Positions 1 to 8,365 of a stretch of DNA of 64,000 nt are shown piece after piece. The stretch is from Microbacterium sp. KUDC0406. Its GTDB lineage: Bacteria; Actinomycetota; Actinomycetes; Actinomycetales; Microbacteriaceae. The translations under genes were made by a program, and so were the position numbers. Each line of letters begins with the position of its first letter. The first letter of the stretch is position 1. Location of the stretch: the NCBI RefSeq assembly GCF_021582875.1, contig NZ_CP091138.1, forward strand, positions 2,480,001 to 2,544,000, written 5' to 3'. The notes beneath the pieces were generated by a model that was given only the letters and a program-made list of their open reading frames with translations, did no database searches and had not been told where the DNA came from.

Positions 1-24
1 GGCGACGAGGTCGTCGTCGGCTGA
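1..24 (+). CDS. Possible 3' end of a plus-strand gene
   Basis: The first frame reads GDEVVVG and then TGA at 22-24. Codon use (GAC GAG GTC GTC GTC) looks coding, and the next gene converges on it. With only seven codons inside the window no family can be named, and this may be chance. Confidence 0.2.
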   Translation, partial: GDEVVVG

Positions 25-82
25 GGAGCAACGTCTATGGGACATTGCCTCGCATTCATCCGTTCGTCACTCTCAGTTGTCG

Positions 83-103
83 CTTCGACAAGCTCAGCGA
101 CCC
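83..103. repeat. Family A 21-bp repeat, copy 1
   Basis: This copy reads CTTCGACAAGCTCAGCGACC plus one C. The same element recurs at 701-721, 1362-1382, 2503-2523, 3887-3907, 21112-21132 (degenerate) and 41397-41417. All lie at gene ends or starts. Here it sits just past the stop of the lipoprotein gene. Confidence 0.85.
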
Positions 104-112
104 GAGCACCGT

Positions 113-682
113 TCACTTCACCAGCGCAGCGGCATCCGTCGACGTGAGGCTCTCGAAGGGCGCGGCATCCGTCTGCACGGCGCGGTAGGAGCCGTCGCCG
201 ACGGCGACGTACATCCCCGCGGAGCCGCCGAGGATCACGTACGTCCTGTCGAAGCCGTCCCTCGCGAACAGCAGGTAGTGCTCGGACTCCTGCAGCGGCG
301 GTTCGGATGAGGAGCCGTCGGTCTGAACGATCACGACCTCGTCGCCGACGGCGGCCTGTCCCCGATGCGCAGCAGTGACCTCGAGCGTCACCGCCGTCGC
401 GGGGACGCCGCCCTCGTCCATGGCCCGCTTCTTCTCGTCATCCGAGAGCCCGAGCAGCGGGTTCTCCTTGGCAGAGTCGCCCTCGTGGCGCGGCGTCAGC
501 ACGACTTTCTCCGTCGCGACGGGCGTGCCCTCGATCACCAGGATCGACGCCTCGACGAGAGACTGCTCATCGTAGGCCGGGTAGTCACCGGCGGACTGCG
601 AGGGCACGACCGAGGTGCACCCGACGAGCGCCATGACGACGATCGCGAGTGCGACAGAGACTCGACCTGCCCCGGTGCGCAT
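113..682 (-). CDS. Putative lipoprotein of unknown function
   Basis: This 189-residue protein has a basic N-terminus, a hydrophobic stretch (about residues 8-20) and a lipobox ending VGC at residue 22, so it is predicted to be exported and lipid-anchored. The rest is acidic and soluble, with no family I recognise. I chose the ATG at 682 because it precedes the signal peptide directly. A longer frame runs upstream to 799, but its extra residues include a translation of the family A repeat (SLSLSKR) at 701-721 and look non-native. The gene lies in the same orientation as the secreted protein upstream, with 70 bp between them. The function is unknown. Confidence 0.7.
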   Translation of the reverse strand: MRTGAGRVSVALAIVVMALVGCTSVVPSQSAGDYPAYDEQSLVEASILVIEGTPVATEKVVLTPRHEGDSAKENPLLGLSDDEKKRAMDEGGVPATAVTLEVTAAHRGQAAVGDEVVIVQTDGSSSEPPLQESEHYLLFARDGFDRTYVILGGSAGMYVAVGDGSYRAVQTDAAPFESLTSTDAAALVK

Positions 683-700
683 CTTGAGGCGCGCGTAGCG

Positions 701-721
701 CTTCGACAGGCTCAGCGACCC
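701..721. repeat. Family A 21-bp repeat, copy 2
   Basis: CTTCGACAGGCTCAGCGACC plus C lies between the crystallin-like gene and the lipoprotein start. It differs from copy 1 at one position. Confidence 0.85.
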
Positions 722-752
722 AACCTGACCAGACCAGGTCAGCACCCGTGAC

Positions 753-1310
753 TCACTGCCAGCGGACCGAAGAGGCGCGGTTGCGCCACGAACCCGCATC
801 CGAGACGTTCGTGTAATAGCCGTAGGCAGCGCTGCCGGCGAAGTTCGTGGCGTCCCAGAGCTTGGTCATGCAGCCCGCGAAGCTCTTGAACGAGTCGATG
901 TCGTTGTTCCAGCCGATCAGAGACAGGTCGCGGTAGTTGTAGGCACCGCCGGAGCTGCACGGCGTCGAGCCGGTGATCGTGCGCGAGCTGCCGCCGTAGT
1001 TCGGGTACGAGTAGATCGTGGCGATCACGTACGTCGCCGCCGGGCTCACCGCCGCCCGGGCCAGCGTGCCGTTCTGCTGATAGACGAGCACCTTCCCGGT
1101 CTCGTCGTAGACGGTCTCGGCGAGCTGGTCCTCGGATGCCGCACAGACCAGACTGCCGGTGTCGATGTTCTGCGCGCAGTGCTGTTCGGGCTTCGTGTCC
1201 GGTGCGGCATCCGCCTGCACGGTTCCCGCTCCCGCACCCGGCGCCGATGCGAGCAGCATCGCCACTCCGAACACCGCCGCCGCCGACGCTGTGATTCCCT
1301 TGCGCTTCAT
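753..1310 (-). CDS. Secreted beta/gamma-crystallin-like (I36-type) protein
   Basis: This 185-residue protein has a clear signal peptide: MKRKG, a hydrophobic core, and an AGAGT cleavage region near residue 28. The C-terminal half carries two glycine/tyrosine-rich Greek-key-like segments (IYSYPNYGG and LWDATNFAG) with paired cysteines. This is the pattern of the small beta/gamma-crystallin fold shared by peptidase inhibitor I36 proteins. The role outside the cell, inhibitor or structural binding protein, is inferred from the fold only. The start at 1310 is favoured by the purine-rich GGAAGAGGG just upstream and by the signal peptide. A longer open frame upstream is the shadow of the divergent sigma factor gene. 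Confidence 0.72.
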   Translation of the reverse strand: MKRKGITASAAAVFGVAMLLASAPGAGAGTVQADAAPDTKPEQHCAQNIDTGSLVCAASEDQLAETVYDETGKVLVYQQNGTLARAAVSPAATYVIATIYSYPNYGGSSRTITGSTPCSSGGAYNYRDLSLIGWNNDIDSFKSFAGCMTKLWDATNFAGSAAYGYYTNVSDAGSWRNRASSVRWQ

Positions 1311-1361
1311 CGCATCCCTCTTCCCTGCCGTGTGTCCTCTCAGCGTGCCGTGTGCGGGGCG

Positions 1362-1382
1362 CTTCGACAAGCTCAGCGACCC
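1362..1382. repeat. Family A 21-bp repeat, copy 3
   Basis: CTTCGACAAGCTCAGCGACC plus C lies in the divergent intergenic region between the secreted protein and the sigma factor gene. Confidence 0.85.
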
Positions 1383-1472
1383 GAGTTCGTCCGACGGGAA
1401 GCCATTTTCCGGAGTTACGGCGACAATAGAGGAGATGGAGGGCACACCCGAGAACTCCGCCCCGCCGACCTC

Positions 1473-2468
1473 GTGACCGATCGCACCCTGGTGGCGGCGT
1501 TCCGTCATGGCGACGCGGATGCCTTCCAGACCCTGTTCCACCGCCATGTGCCGGCGGTGCACGCGCTCATCCGCTCCCGTCTCGCCGACCCGGACGACGT
1601 CGACGAGGTGCTGCAGGAGGTGTTCACCCTCGCCTGGGAACGGCTCGACGTGCGCCGTATGCCGGGGCGCTCGGCGCTGCCGTGGATGCTGTCGATCGCC
1701 CAGGAGCGGGTCGCGAGCGCGAACCTCGCCAGGACCGCCGCACAGCCCGCCTCCGTGCCGGCGGGAACTCCGGGCACCGACACCGACCCTGTTGCGAATG
1801 ACGACCTGACCGCTACGCTCGAAGCCGCGGTCGCCCGCCTCGGCGCGGTCGACCGGGAGATCATCGGCCAGTGCCTCACGCACGGGCTCACATACAGGCA
1901 GGCCGTGCGGAGGGCGCGGCCGAACTGCGGCATGCTCCGTGACTGGCTGACTCGCCTGCGCGGAGGGACTGCCGCGCTGAGGGGGACGGCGATGGCTGAG
2001 GTCGAGGAGTACTACGCGGCTCAGTTCGAAGAGATCCGCAAACGGATCTCTGTCAAGGATGCGGTGCGCCGCAGGCAGGCGCGCATCACGACCCTCGCCG
2101 GCAGCACCCTCGCCGCGGTGCTGCTCACCGGCGGAGCCCTCGCCGTCGTGCAGGCCACCGACACCGAGAAGTCCGGCTCGGTCTGCTATCAGGCCGCGGA
2201 CACGTCCTCGGCGTTCTCCGACGTCGCCGACGCTCCCACGGACGGCATCATCGGCCCGCTGCCCGGCATGACCGAGCGCGTCACCGCCGCCGAGGCGCAG
2301 TGCGGCGCCGCCTGGCGGGCCGGCGTGTTCAGCCTGACCGGCCCGAAGGACGGCGGCGACTACCGCGTGCCCGAGCTGTTCACCTGCGTACTCGCAGACG
2401 GCCGGCTCGGCGTGTTCCCCGCGGACGGCGAGACGGACTGCCTGACCCTGCGACTCGCCCAGCCCTGA
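1473..2468 (+). CDS. ECF-type sigma factor fused to a C-terminal membrane/extracytoplasmic domain
   Basis: This 331-residue frame begins with sigma-70 region 2 (VAAFRHGDADAFQTLFHRH, then DVDEVLQEVF). Next comes a region-4-like segment (LGAVDREIIGQCLTHGLTYRQA) with a degenerate helix-turn-helix. From about residue 174 (MAEVEEYYAAQF) it continues without a stop into a basic stretch, one transmembrane helix (about 205-228) and a roughly 100-residue extracytoplasmic tail with three cysteines. Usually the sigma factor and the membrane regulator are separate coupled genes, so the fusion is unusual. GTG 1473 keeps the frame. An ATG at 1435 with GAGGAG upstream is a plausible start if one base is missing before 1473. 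The second domain could also start separately at ATG 1992. Confidence 0.65.
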   Translation: MTDRTLVAAFRHGDADAFQTLFHRHVPAVHALIRSRLADPDDVDEVLQEVFTLAWERLDVRRMPGRSALPWMLSIAQERVASANLARTAAQPASVPAGTPGTDTDPVANDDLTATLEAAVARLGAVDREIIGQCLTHGLTYRQAVRRARPNCGMLRDWLTRLRGGTAALRGTAMAEVEEYYAAQFEEIRKRISVKDAVRRRQARITTLAGSTLAAVLLTGGALAVVQATDTEKSGSVCYQAADTSSAFSDVADAPTDGIIGPLPGMTERVTAAEAQCGAAWRAGVFSLTGPKDGGDYRVPELFTCVLADGRLGVFPADGETDCLTLRLAQP

Positions 2469-2507
2469 CGCTTCGCAGCCCTGACGCTTCGCAGCCCTGA
2501 CGCTTCG
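2461..2507. repeat. Three tandem 16-bp repeats
   Basis: AGCCCTGACGCTTCGC is repeated about three times, beginning inside the last codons and stop of the sigma factor gene and running into family A repeat copy 4 (2503-2523). Confidence 0.8.
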
Positions 2508-2523
2508 ACGAGCTCAGCGACCC
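2503..2523. repeat. Family A 21-bp repeat, copy 4
   Basis: CTTCGACGAGCTCAGCGACC plus C lies between the convergent sigma factor and MFS genes. Confidence 0.85.
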
Positions 2524-2560
2524 ACGCCCTCAGTGACCCACCAGCTCAGCGCCCCACGGG

Positions 2561-3913
2561 TCACCACTTCCCGTGGCGGCGCGTCCACGCATCCTCGACC
2601 GTCATCGGACGTGCGATCATGACGCCCGCCGGCACAGCGGCCACGAGCAGCGCGACCATCATCAGCAGCGGAACCTGCCATCCGCCGGTCGCGCCGTGCA
2701 GCACGCCGAACAGGATCGGGAAGACCGCGGCGAAGGCGTAGCCGAGACTCTGCACGAATCCGCTCAGCGCGACCGCGCTCTCGTGCGTGCGGGCGCGGAT
2801 GCTGAGCAGCGCCAGGCTCATCGGGAACATGATGCCGGTCAGGCCGTACAGCACGACCCAGCCGTACAGGAACGCCTGCGGCGCGAGCACCAGGCCGAGC
2901 AGGCCGATCGATCCGGTCACCACCGAGGTGAGCAGCAGCATCGGCGTCGCCCAGGCGAACTTCACGGTGAGTCCGGGGACCACGAGCGAGCACGGCAGCG
3001 CCATCACCGAGAACACGCCGAGCAGGAAGCCCGCCTCCGCGGCGGACACGCCGCCGACATCCGCGATCACCTGCGGCAGCCATCCGAACGACACGTACGC
3101 CATCGACGCCGAGACGCCGAACACGAACGTCATCGCCCACGCGAGCGGCAGCCGCGGCAGACGATGCAGGATGCGGGAATCGGCTGGCGCGACGGCGACG
3201 GGGCCGGTGACGGACTCGAATTCTTGGTCGCCCCGCGAAGGGAGCGAAGCGACCGGAGACGAAACGTCTTCGCCTGGGTCCTGGAGCGTTTCGTCTCGCT
3301 TCGCTCGCTCAACGACCCGGGACTTGTCCCGCAGCATCAGCACGATCCACGGGATCATCGACGCCACCGCGAACACCGCCCACTCCGCGAGCGAGATGCG
3401 CCAGCCCGCTGCATCCGCCACCGGCACGGCGACCAGAGGCGGCAGGAACGTCGAGGTCGCCATCGCCACCGAGTACACGGTCATCATCAGGCCGAGCCGG
3501 TCGGGGAAGTACTTCTTCACCAGCGGCGGCAGCAGGATGTTGCCGGCGCCGACGCCTGCGAACACCAGCGCCGTCGCCGCGATCAGGGTGACCGAGTCGA
3601 CCGCGAAGCCGCGCGCCACGAGTCCCGCGGTGATGAGCGCCGACGCGAGGACCGTCAGCCGCTCGAGCCCGAGCCGCTGCTCCAGCCAGGGCGTCGCCAG
3701 GCCGAACACGGCGTAGCAGACCGGCGGAGCCGCGCCGATGAGACCGAGCACGACCGGCGGCACCGGGAAGTCCGCCGCGATCAGGTCGACGACCGGCGAG
3801 AGCGACGCGACCGCCGAGCGCAGCGAGAACGCCAGCAGCACGATGCCGAGCACCGCGAGGGTGCGCCCGTGCCAGAGCGGGCGACCCTTCGACGGGCTCA
3901 GGGACCCAGTCAT
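2561..3913 (-). CDS. MFS transporter, CynX/NimT-like
   Basis: This 450-residue protein has about 12 hydrophobic segments in two sixfold bundles. Its first helix and loops (FSLRSAVASLSPV, then VGAGNILLPPLVKKYFP) resemble the CynX/NimT branch of the major facilitator superfamily. The substrate (cyanate, nitroimidazole or another small anion in relatives) cannot be told. The central cytoplasmic loop (about residues 198-229, VVERAKRDET and following) is translated from the family B palindromic repeat and is not part of the family. The first residues (GSLSPSKG) come from family A copy 5, so the native start may be slightly downstream. It lies 13 bp after purF in the same direction and is probably co-transcribed. 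Confidence 0.82.
   Translation of the reverse strand: MTGSLSPSKGRPLWHGRTLAVLGIVLLAFSLRSAVASLSPVVDLIAADFPVPPVVLGLIGAAPPVCYAVFGLATPWLEQRLGLERLTVLASALITAGLVARGFAVDSVTLIAATALVFAGVGAGNILLPPLVKKYFPDRLGLMMTVYSVAMATSTFLPPLVAVPVADAAGWRISLAEWAVFAVASMIPWIVLMLRDKSRVVERAKRDETLQDPGEDVSSPVASLPSRGDQEFESVTGPVAVAPADSRILHRLPRLPLAWAMTFVFGVSASMAYVSFGWLPQVIADVGGVSAAEAGFLLGVFSVMALPCSLVVPGLTVKFAWATPMLLLTSVVTGSIGLLGLVLAPQAFLYGWVVLYGLTGIMFPMSLALLSIRARTHESAVALSGFVQSLGYAFAAVFPILFGVLHGATGGWQVPLLMMVALLVAAVPAGVMIARPMTVEDAWTRRHGKW
3226..3320. repeat. Family B palindromic repeat inside the MFS gene
   Basis: Inverted arms GACGAAACGTCTTCG and GCGTTTCGTCTCGCTTCGCT, followed by CGCTCAACGACCC, lie in frame in the loop between the two six-helix bundles of the transporter. 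Other copies are at 22514-22769, 25513-25608, 26514-26865 and 52038-52164. Confidence 0.85.
3887..3907. repeat. Family A 21-bp repeat, copy 5
   Basis: CTTCGACGGGCTCAGGGACC plus C encodes the N-terminal residues of the MFS protein (GSLSPSK) directly after its start codon. Confidence 0.8.
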
Positions 3914-3926
3914 AGAAGACCGGACG

Positions 3927-5394
3927 TCACGAGGTCTGCGACCTCTCCACCCAGTCCAGGTACTCGTCGGTGACCGTGCCGGTGACGTAGCGGCCGTCGA
4001 AGCAGCTCATGTCGAGATCGGCCAGCTCGGTGCCCTCGGTGATCGCCGCTTTGAGATCGTCGACCTCCTGGAAGACGATGTGGTCGCAGCCCAGCTCGTC
4101 GGCGATCTCGGGGATCGTACGGCCGTGGGCGATGAGCTCGTGCTTAGACGGCATGTTGATGCCGTACACGTGCGGGTAGCGCACCGGAGGCGCCGCCGAC
4201 GCGAAGGTCACCGACAGCGCACCGGCATCCCGCGCCATCTGGATGATCTGCTTGCTCGTGGTGCCGCGCACGATCGAGTCGTCGATGAGCAGCACGTTCT
4301 TGCCCTGGAACTCGGTCGACATGGCGTTCAGCTTCTGCCGCACGCTCTTCTTGCGCACCGCCTGACCGGGCATGATGAACGTGCGTCCCACGTAGCGGTT
4401 CTTGTAGAAGCCCTCGCGGTACTCGATGCCGAGCTTGCGGGCGACCTCCATCGCGGCGGGGCGCGACGAGTCGGGGATCGGCATGACCACGTCGATCTCG
4501 TCGCGCGGCACGTGCTTGGCGATGGTGTCGGCGAGCTTCTCGCCCATCCTCAGCCGCGACTCGTACACCGAGACGCCGTTCATCACCGAGTCGGGGCGCG
4601 CGAGGTACACGTACTCGAACGCACAGGGGGTGAGCACGGGGTTCTCCGAGCACTGCTTCGAGAACATCTCGCCGTCGTTGCTGATGAAGACGGCCTCGCC
4701 GGGGGCGACCTCGCGCACGATCTCGTAGTCGGCGTTCTCGAGCACCAGCGACTCGCTGGTGACGACCCACTCGTCGGAGTCGCCCGGGTCGGCCGTCGTG
4801 CGGCGTCCGAGGATCAGCGGCCGGATGCCGAACGGGTCGCGGAACGCGAGCAGACCGTAGCCGGCGATGATGGCGATCACCGCATAGGCCCCCTCGATGC
4901 GCTTGTGGGTGTTGGCCACGGCCTCGAAGATGCGCTCGGGTTCGAGATCGACCGGCGAGGTGGTGGTCTGCAGCTCGTGCGCCAGCACGTTCAGCAGCAG
5001 CTCGGTGTCGCTCGACGAGTTGAGGTGCCGGCGGTCGCGCTGCTCCATCTCGGCGGTGAGCTCGCGCGTGTTGGTGAGGTTGCCGTTGTGGATGAGCACG
5101 ATGCCGTACGGCGAGTTCACGTAGAACGGCTGCATCTCCTCCTCACTGGAGGCGGTGCCCTTCGTCGCGTAGCGCACGTGACCGAGGCCCACGCTGCCCA
5201 GCAGCGCGCGCATGTCGCGGGTGCGGAACGACTCGCGCACCATGCCCTGCGCCTTCGCCGTGTGCATGACGCCGGTCGACTCCGGCGGTGGCGATGCCGG
5301 TGGCATCCTGCCCGCGGTGCTGCAGCAGCAGGAGAGCGTCGTAGATGTCCTGGTTGACCGGTCCGTTGCCGACCATTCCGACGATGCCGCACAT
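3927..5394 (-). CDS. purF: Amidophosphoribosyltransferase (frameshifted)
   Basis: PurF makes phosphoribosylamine from PRPP and glutamine, the first step of de novo purine synthesis. The N-terminal nucleophile Cys follows the start Met (MCGIVGM). A class II glutaminase domain follows ([17 protein letters not shown]), and then a phosphoribosyltransferase domain with the PRPP loop [16 protein letters not shown]. As given, the frame breaks after about codon 37 (near 5282): residues 1-37 are in one frame and everything from [14 protein letters not shown] onward in another. The region is one base too long (or two short). Restoring it gives 488 residues, the usual length. Both parts are fully conserved, so a sequencing error is likelier than loss. 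It starts 6 bp after purM. Confidence 0.9.
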
Positions 5395-5400
5395 GGGGTG

Positions 5401-6516
5401 TTACTTCGCTCCGTCCCGGTAAGCGCCCACCAGGCGCACCGCTCCGCCGTCGACGCCCTTGGCGCCGATCTCGAATTCTCCGGCCGGACGCGCACCGATG
5501 TGCACCGTGCCGGCACGCCAGGCGGCGATGCCCTGCGCCTCGACGGCCGCGATCGCGGCATCCGCCTGCGCGCCGTCGACGATCGCGAGGAAGCCGATGC
5601 CCAGGTTCCAGGTGCCCTCGGTCTGCTCCAGCGGAGTGCCGGCGATGTCGGCCAGCACGCGGAACACCGGGTCGGGCGACCAGGTGGCACGGTCGACCTC
5701 GGCCCAGCTGCCCTGAGGCAGCACGCGGGCGAGGTTGGCGGCGATGCCGCCGCCGGTGACGTGACTGAGGGAGTGCACGGCGCCGGGAAGCTGGTCGATG
5801 AGCTTCAGCAGCGGCAGCGTGTACAGGCGGGTCGGCTCGAGGAGCGCCTCGCCCCACGTGGCTCCGAGGTCTGAGGCCTCATCCTGGTACCCGATGCCGG
5901 CGCCGGTGAGGATGTGCCGCACCAGCGAGAAGCCGTTGGAGTGCAGTCCGCTCGAGGCCAGCGCGATGACGGCGTCGCCGTCGCGCACGAGCTCGGCGCC
6001 GAGCACGGCATCCTTCTCGACGACGCCCGTCGCGGCGCCGGCGACGTCGTAGTCGTCGGGACCGAGCAGACCGGGGTGCTCGGCGGTCTCGCCGCCGACG
6101 AGCGCGGTGCCGGTGGCCGTGCAGGCGTCCGCGATGCCTCGCACGATGTCGGCGATGCGGTTCGGCACGACCTTGCCGCAGGCGATGTAGTCGGTCATGA
6201 ACAGCGGCTTCGCACCGACCACGACGATGTCGTCCACGACCATGCCGACCAGGTCCTGCCCGATCGTGTCGTGCTTGTCGATCGCCTGCGCGATCGCGAC
6301 TTTCGTGCCGACGCCGTCGGTGCTGGTCGCGAGCAGCGGATGCCGGTGGTCGCGCAGCGCGCTCGCGTCGAAGAGGCCCGCGAATCCGCCGACGCCGCCG
6401 AGGACCTCGGGGCCGTGCGTCGCGCGCACGGAGGACTTCATGAGTTCGACGGCGAGATCGCCGGCAGCCGTGTCGACGCCGGCTGCTGCGTAGGGATTGG
6501 TGGTGGAGTCTGCCAC
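5401..6516 (-). CDS. purM: Phosphoribosylformylglycinamidine cyclo-ligase
   Basis: PurM (AIR synthase) closes the imidazole ring of FGAM using ATP in purine synthesis. The 371-residue protein shows the family hallmarks YAAAGVD at the N-terminus, STDGVGTK, DDIVVVGAKPLFMTDY, GGETAEHPG and SHVTGGG. It is full length for the family. GTG at 6516 is the start. A TAGGCT hexamer lies exactly 6 nt upstream, so the message probably begins at the start codon without a leader. It is first in an operon with purF and the MFS gene. Confidence 0.96.
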   Translation of the reverse strand: MADSTTNPYAAAGVDTAAGDLAVELMKSSVRATHGPEVLGGVGGFAGLFDASALRDHRHPLLATSTDGVGTKVAIAQAIDKHDTIGQDLVGMVVDDIVVVGAKPLFMTDYIACGKVVPNRIADIVRGIADACTATGTALVGGETAEHPGLLGPDDYDVAGAATGVVEKDAVLGAELVRDGDAVIALASSGLHSNGFSLVRHILTGAGIGYQDEASDLGATWGEALLEPTRLYTLPLLKLIDQLPGAVHSLSHVTGGGIAANLARVLPQGSWAEVDRATWSPDPVFRVLADIAGTPLEQTEGTWNLGIGFLAIVDGAQADAAIAAVEAQGIAAWRAGTVHIGARPAGEFEIGAKGVDGGAVRLVGAYRDGAK

Positions 6517-6522
6517 CAGAAC

Positions 6523-6528
6523 AGCCTA
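6523..6528 (-). promoter_or_regulatory. -10 hexamer of purM (leaderless)
   Basis: TAGGCT on the minus strand lies 6 nt before the GTG of purM, with no Shine-Dalgarno sequence possible between them. The predicted transcript start is at the start codon. Confidence 0.6.
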
Positions 6529-6639
6529 CCGGCTCGATGACTGGGGAAGTTCCGGGCGTCCGGGCATCGAACGGTCGGAAATCGTCGGGTTCCAAGGCGC
6601 GGATGCCGCAGATCTTGACCCCTCAGGAAAGGTGTCTCC

Positions 6640-6645
6640 TACGAT
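6640..6645 (+). promoter_or_regulatory. -10 hexamer of the 6652 gene (leaderless)
   Basis: TACGAT lies 6 nt before ATG 6652. A TTGACC -35 candidate at 6615-6620 gives a 19-nt spacer. Confidence 0.6.
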
Positions 6646-6651
6646 GGGGCC

Positions 6652-7251
6652 ATGAGCGAGAAGCCGCAGTGGCTGATCCGCGAGGACGCGGGCACACCGG
6701 TGCTCATCGCGCTCGCACTGCGACAGCTCCTGGGCGTGCGTGAACCGGAGGAGATGCCCGCCCTGCGCGGACTCGAGGTGCGCGCACCGGATGCCCCTGA
6801 GGCCGACGACGCGGTCGAGGAGCAGTGGCGCGCGTACTGGGACATGACCGTCGAACCCCGGGCGCATCGCAGCGATGTGCCCCTGGAGCTGGTCGACGGA
6901 TTCGACACGATGGTGGCACTGCCGGCGACCGGCGCCGAGGAGCTGCGCACGGCGATAGCGCCGCATGCCGACACCGCCCTGAGGTTCGCTCACGACGCCC
7001 ACCGCCGGTACGTGGCGACGGTGAACTCATCGGGTGACTCGTACCGCGCCTATGCGAGCGCCATCGCGGAGTTCGAGCGCGAGATCGGACGGCGTGCGCA
7101 CTCGTTCGAGCTGAACGTGCAGGTGCTGCCGCTCTCGCAGCGCGGCATCTGGTGGATCGGCGCGTTGACCGTGGCCGTCACCGACGGGCTGCGCCGCGAC
7201 GTCGTCGCGTTCGATTCGGCGATCAGGCCGGTGATCGGCGAATTGGCCTAG
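6652..7251 (+). CDS. Hypothetical protein, 199 residues
   Basis: This is a soluble, acidic protein without signal peptide or membrane segments. It begins MSEKPQWLIREDAGTPVL, and its C-terminal third is most structured (HSFELNVQVLPLSQRG, then GIWWIGALTVAVTDGLRRDV). I do not recognise a named family. High-GC codon use is consistent throughout and the frame is far longer than expected by chance beside clear promoter elements. It is transcribed divergently from purM. Its stop codon overlaps the stop of the convergent small membrane protein gene. Confidence 0.8.
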   Translation: MSEKPQWLIREDAGTPVLIALALRQLLGVREPEEMPALRGLEVRAPDAPEADDAVEEQWRAYWDMTVEPRAHRSDVPLELVDGFDTMVALPATGAEELRTAIAPHADTALRFAHDAHRRYVATVNSSGDSYRAYASAIAEFEREIGRRAHSFELNVQVLPLSQRGIWWIGALTVAVTDGLRRDVVAFDSAIRPVIGELA

Positions 7252-7561
7252 GCCTCCGGCTTGACGTGCTCGTGCTGCACCCGCACGACGCGGGCGTGGC
7301 GGCGGGCACGACGGTCGAGCACCAGCGCGACCACACCGCCGAGGGCGACCCCGATCGGCGCGGTCCACAGCAGCATGAAGCCGAACACCTGACCGGCGGG
7401 GTACGACACCCGACGGCCTCTGAGGGCTCGTAGCTGCCCACGGCGGTGAGGATCAGGGCGACGATGACGCCGAGCACGGCGCCGAGGCCCATGAACACGC
7501 CGTAGCGCGGCACGGGGCGGACCCTCGCCTCGACGGTCTCACGGGATGCGTTGCGTGCCAT
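7248..7561 (-). CDS. Small two-helix membrane protein (frameshifted)
   Basis: The N-terminal part (MARNASRETVEARVRP, then GVFMGLGAVLGVIVALILTAV) is one transmembrane helix. After about residue 50 the frame breaks at a CCC run (7409-7411). Adding one base gives VSYPAGQVFGFMLLW, a second helix and a basic tail ending HEHVKPEA, 104 residues in all. The restored stop at 7248 overlaps the stop of the facing gene, which supports this reconstruction over the longer 112-codon frame that ends at 7223. The function is unknown. It resembles the small uncharacterised membrane proteins common in actinobacteria. Confidence 0.65.
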
Positions 7562-7589
7562 GCATCCATTGTCCCACGGTCATACGGAT

Positions 7590-7619
7590 GCGGATCGCCC
7601 TCCCCCGAGGGCGATCCGC
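7590..7619. terminator. Hairpin, likely terminator
   Basis: GCGGATCGCCCT and AGGGCGATCCGC form a perfect 12-bp stem with a 6-nt loop. It lies directly after the stop of the truncated minus-strand frame at 7626 and upstream of the small membrane protein gene. Confidence 0.6.
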
Positions 7620-7625
7620 ACGGTC

Positions 7626-7740
7626 TCAGACGTCCGCGCCGGTCGTCTCCGCCCGAGCCCCCGCACCGCGGCGACGTGCGATCAGCAGGCCGCCGCCCAC
7701 ACCGGCGCCCGCGGCCACCAGCCGCCTCGTGGCCGTCGGC
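7626..7740 (-). pseudogene. 3' remnant of a minus-strand gene
   Basis: Reading leftwards from about 7740, a frame encodes EPTATRRLVAAGAGVGGG, then LLIARRR and ETTGADV, and ends in TGA at 7626. It looks like the tail of a protein with a C-terminal hydrophobic helix and basic anchor. There is no start codon, and an in-frame stop lies just upstream. The following terminator hairpin fits a former gene end. To its right the sequence changes character, so it may have been cut when the neighbouring DNA arrived. This is a weak call. Confidence 0.3.
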
Positions 7741-7799
7741 TCCTGTCAAGCCCCTGCAGACAGCAGGCGTGCACGTGCAGTATCGAGTGAGGTGATCTG

Positions 7800-8144
7800 A
7801 TGCGAACGACAACCGAAGTGGTCCACGACCACCTGATGCGGCGCTTGGAGGGTGACCTCGACGCGGACTTGCGCAACTACGCCTCCGATATCGTCCTGCT
7901 CACAGGATCCGGGGTTTATCGCGGCCATGAGGGCGTGCGCGCATGCGCCGCAGAACTGGACCGGCTCGTCGGTTCTGGCACGTTCACCTACGCCGAAACG
8001 GTGATCGACGGCGACTACGGGTTCCTGGAATGGACTGCCGATCACGAAGACAGCATGGTGCGCGACGGTGCCGACAGCTTCGTCATACAGAACGGGGCAA
8101 TCGTCATGCAGAGCATCCACTACACGGTCCGTTCACGAGAATGA
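7800..8144 (+). CDS. SnoaL/NTF2-like domain protein
   Basis: This 114-residue cytoplasmic protein has the small alpha+beta barrel pattern of the NTF2-like superfamily: an N-terminal helix pair, LRNYASDIVLLTGSGVYRGH, a middle helix (GVRACAAELDRL), then strands ending IVMQSIHYTV. Members include SnoaL-type cyclases and many small-molecule-binding proteins of unknown substrate. The ATG at 7800 is preceded by GAGTGAGGTG. Codon use is less GC3-biased than in neighbouring purine genes, which fits the accessory feel of this stretch. No operon partner is apparent. Confidence 0.72.
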   Translation: MRTTTEVVHDHLMRRLEGDLDADLRNYASDIVLLTGSGVYRGHEGVRACAAELDRLVGSGTFTYAETVIDGDYGFLEWTADHEDSMVRDGADSFVIQNGAIVMQSIHYTVRSRE

Positions 8145-8365
8145 TAAAGCGTCGATCGCTGCTGCGGACCAACGCGGTCGTCGCGTGATCGGGTCGGAGC
8201 GCCAACGCACAGGCCCGCGCACGTCGGCATTGTGCTTGTTATGCCGGTGTGGACGCTGAGGGTCAGTCCCCTGCGGAAGTCGTTTCGACCTGGTTGCCGG
8301 GCCGATGAAGAATCTCGTTCGCCGCGCGGTCGCATGTTCGATGACCGGTGTCGCGGATGGGGCCA

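Noticed and set aside
1435..1476. 13-codon leader peptide before the sigma factor gene
   Set aside because: It has a GAGGAG site and its stop overlaps GTG 1473, but it is equally explained as the true sigma factor start with one base missing.
5275..5290. Programmed frameshift in purF
   Set aside because: No slippery heptamer or downstream structure is seen, purF is not known to use one, and the window has many similar single-base breaks.
2573..5357. Long plus-strand frames opposite the MFS and purF genes
   Set aside because: The opposite strand encodes recognisable proteins, and the plus-strand translations are low-complexity Arg/His-rich shadows.
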